Positions 5,755 to 6,755 of a stretch of DNA of 6,755 bases are shown here, one piece after another; the stretch's first letter is position 1; each line of letters starts with the position of its first letter. Origin of the DNA: Vallitaleaceae bacterium (GTDB lineage: Bacteria > Bacillota > Clostridia > Lachnospirales > Vallitaleaceae); the NCBI GenBank assembly GCA_027858555.1, contig JAQICP010000045.1, positions 1 to 6,755 of the forward strand. Direction: 5' to 3'. A program made the position numbers and the translations under genes. The notes under the pieces are model-generated. The model had not been told where the DNA came from. It saw only the letters and a program-made list of their open reading frames with translations, and ran no database searches.

Positions 5755-6755
5755 ATGGCTTTTCCTAAAAAATGTATTGCGATTGATATTGGTAATCATC
5801 AGATTAAAATTGCTGAACTAGAAAGAACTAGAAACCAGGCGAAAGTAATTCATTTTGCAATGGTGCCAACACCTAAGAACTGTTTGAATGACGGTCTAAT
5901 TGTCAATAAAGAAGAAATCAGTAACATAATTAAGTCGGCCTTAAAAACATCTAGAATGAAATCTAAGGAAGTTATATTCACCCTTGCCAGTAGTAAAATT
6001 ATTACGCGTGAAGTTGAATTTCCAAACCTTAAACCCAGTAAGTTAAGTACTATTATCAAGATGAACGCTTCAGAATATTTTCCAGTTAATTTAGATGATT
6101 ATATCTTAGATCATTACATAATTGATACCGTGGAAGATGAAGGTGAAAAGTTACTGAAGGTCAATATTATCGCTGCATTATCAGAGCTTATAGAAGATTA
6201 CGTTTCTTTAGCTAGGTTATGTGATTTAAAACCAGCTGGTATTGATTATTCAGGTATTAGTTTAGCAAGTTTCGCTGTCAAAGACGGACTCGGAGATGGC
6301 GTTAATATATTATTAGACGTTGGTAGTAATAGCACCATGGTGTCGATTATTGATAATAATGTTATGAAGTTTAATCGAAACTTATTATATGGTAGTAGTT
6401 TACTGATCGATAGTATTAAGAATCATTTTGAAGTAGATGAAGAAGAAGCACTCAGAATTAGTCTAGAGAGATCTTTGTTTGATAATGAGAATATTGACAA
6501 TCCTTACCTTAGCAATGATATGACTGGTGCAATAAACCAGATATTAACAGGCATTGGCAGATTGATTGATTACTATTCTTCAAGGAATCAAGGCAAATTA
6601 GAACGTATTTACCTTGTTGGTGGTGGTGCTAATATTCATGGTTTAGCCGAATACATTGAAAAGTATTTTAGTATGCCAACAGTAATAACAAAAGATTTTT
6701 CAAAAGTAGTTACTAAGTCGAAGGTGGGCTTTGAGGATGTACAGATCTATTTTGC
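5755..6755 (+). CDS. pilM: Type IV pilus assembly protein PilM (actin-like ATPase fold), 3'-truncated by the window edge
   Basis: Cytoplasmic FtsA/actin-fold protein that binds the N-terminal tail of PilN and joins the ATPase/platform complex to PilN/PilO. 333 codons are visible without a stop; PilM is usually about 340-360 residues, so only a short C-terminal piece is missing. Nucleotide-binding motifs: phosphate-1 AIDIGNHQIKIAEL (8-21), phosphate-2 ILLDVGSNSTMVSI (185-198), and the adenosine motif IYLVGGGANIHGL (285-297). The PilM-typical stretch around NASEYFPVNLDDY (103-115) is also present. AAAGAGGGG (5741-5749) ends 5 bases before the ATG, and the frame follows pilD by 25 bases, so it is in the same operon. 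A homolog with another role (FtsA, MreB, EutJ) is unlikely given this context and the motif spacing. pilN and pilO are expected beyond the right edge. Confidence 0.93.
   Translation, partial: MAFPKKCIAIDIGNHQIKIAELERTRNQAKVIHFAMVPTPKNCLNDGLIVNKEEISNIIKSALKTSRMKSKEVIFTLASSKIITREVEFPNLKPSKLSTIIKMNASEYFPVNLDDYILDHYIIDTVEDEGEKLLKVNIIAALSELIEDYVSLARLCDLKPAGIDYSGISLASFAVKDGLGDGVNILLDVGSNSTMVSIIDNNVMKFNRNLLYGSSLLIDSIKNHFEVDEEEALRISLERSLFDNENIDNPYLSNDMTGAINQILTGIGRLIDYYSSRNQGKLERIYLVGGGANIHGLAEYIEKYFSMPTVITKDFSKVVTKSKVGFEDVQIYF

Overview
The window is one uninterrupted, single-strand block of type IV pilus (T4P) genes. In order it holds the 3' part of pilB, then pilT, pilC, two tandem type IV prepilin genes, pilD, and the 5' part of pilM. 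Both ends are cut inside genes: pilB lacks its N-terminus and pilM lacks a short C-terminal part. All genes read on the + strand and gaps between them are 3 to 109 bases. The AT-rich sequence, the short Cys-free pilins, the gene order and the G-run ribosome binding sites suggest a Gram-positive anaerobe of the Clostridia, perhaps near Lachnospirales. That placement is inference; there is no rRNA or other marker gene here.

Layout: 1-1485 is the PilB extension ATPase, with Walker A, Asp box, Walker B, His box and a tetracysteine zinc site. 1570-2628 is the PilT retraction ATPase, starting at TTG. 2629-2737 is a regulatory gap with an AT-rich hairpin over the pilT stop, a good extended -10 promoter and a strong Shine-Dalgarno (SD) site. 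2738-3946 is the PilC platform protein; its ATG lies two codons inside the longest open frame. 3958-4437 and 4518-4976 are two paralogous prepilins, separated by a gap with a hairpin and a possible promoter. 4980-5729 is the PilD prepilin peptidase/methylase, starting 3 bases after the second pilin with no visible SD. 5755-6755 is PilM, the actin-like cytoplasmic protein that would join the missing PilN/PilO.

How they work together (family knowledge): PilD cleaves the pilin leaders at Gly|Phe and N-methylates the new Phe1. PilB and PilT, acting on PilC, drive pilin polymerisation and depolymerisation. PilM couples the cytoplasmic side to PilN/PilO. A Gram-positive cell needs no PilQ secretin. 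The second pilin looks like the major, highly expressed subunit because its codon use is clearly biased compared with its neighbour.

I do not see an undescribed system. This is a recognisable T4P core operon, and the items of interest concern the divergent pilin pair, internal expression signals and start-site choices.
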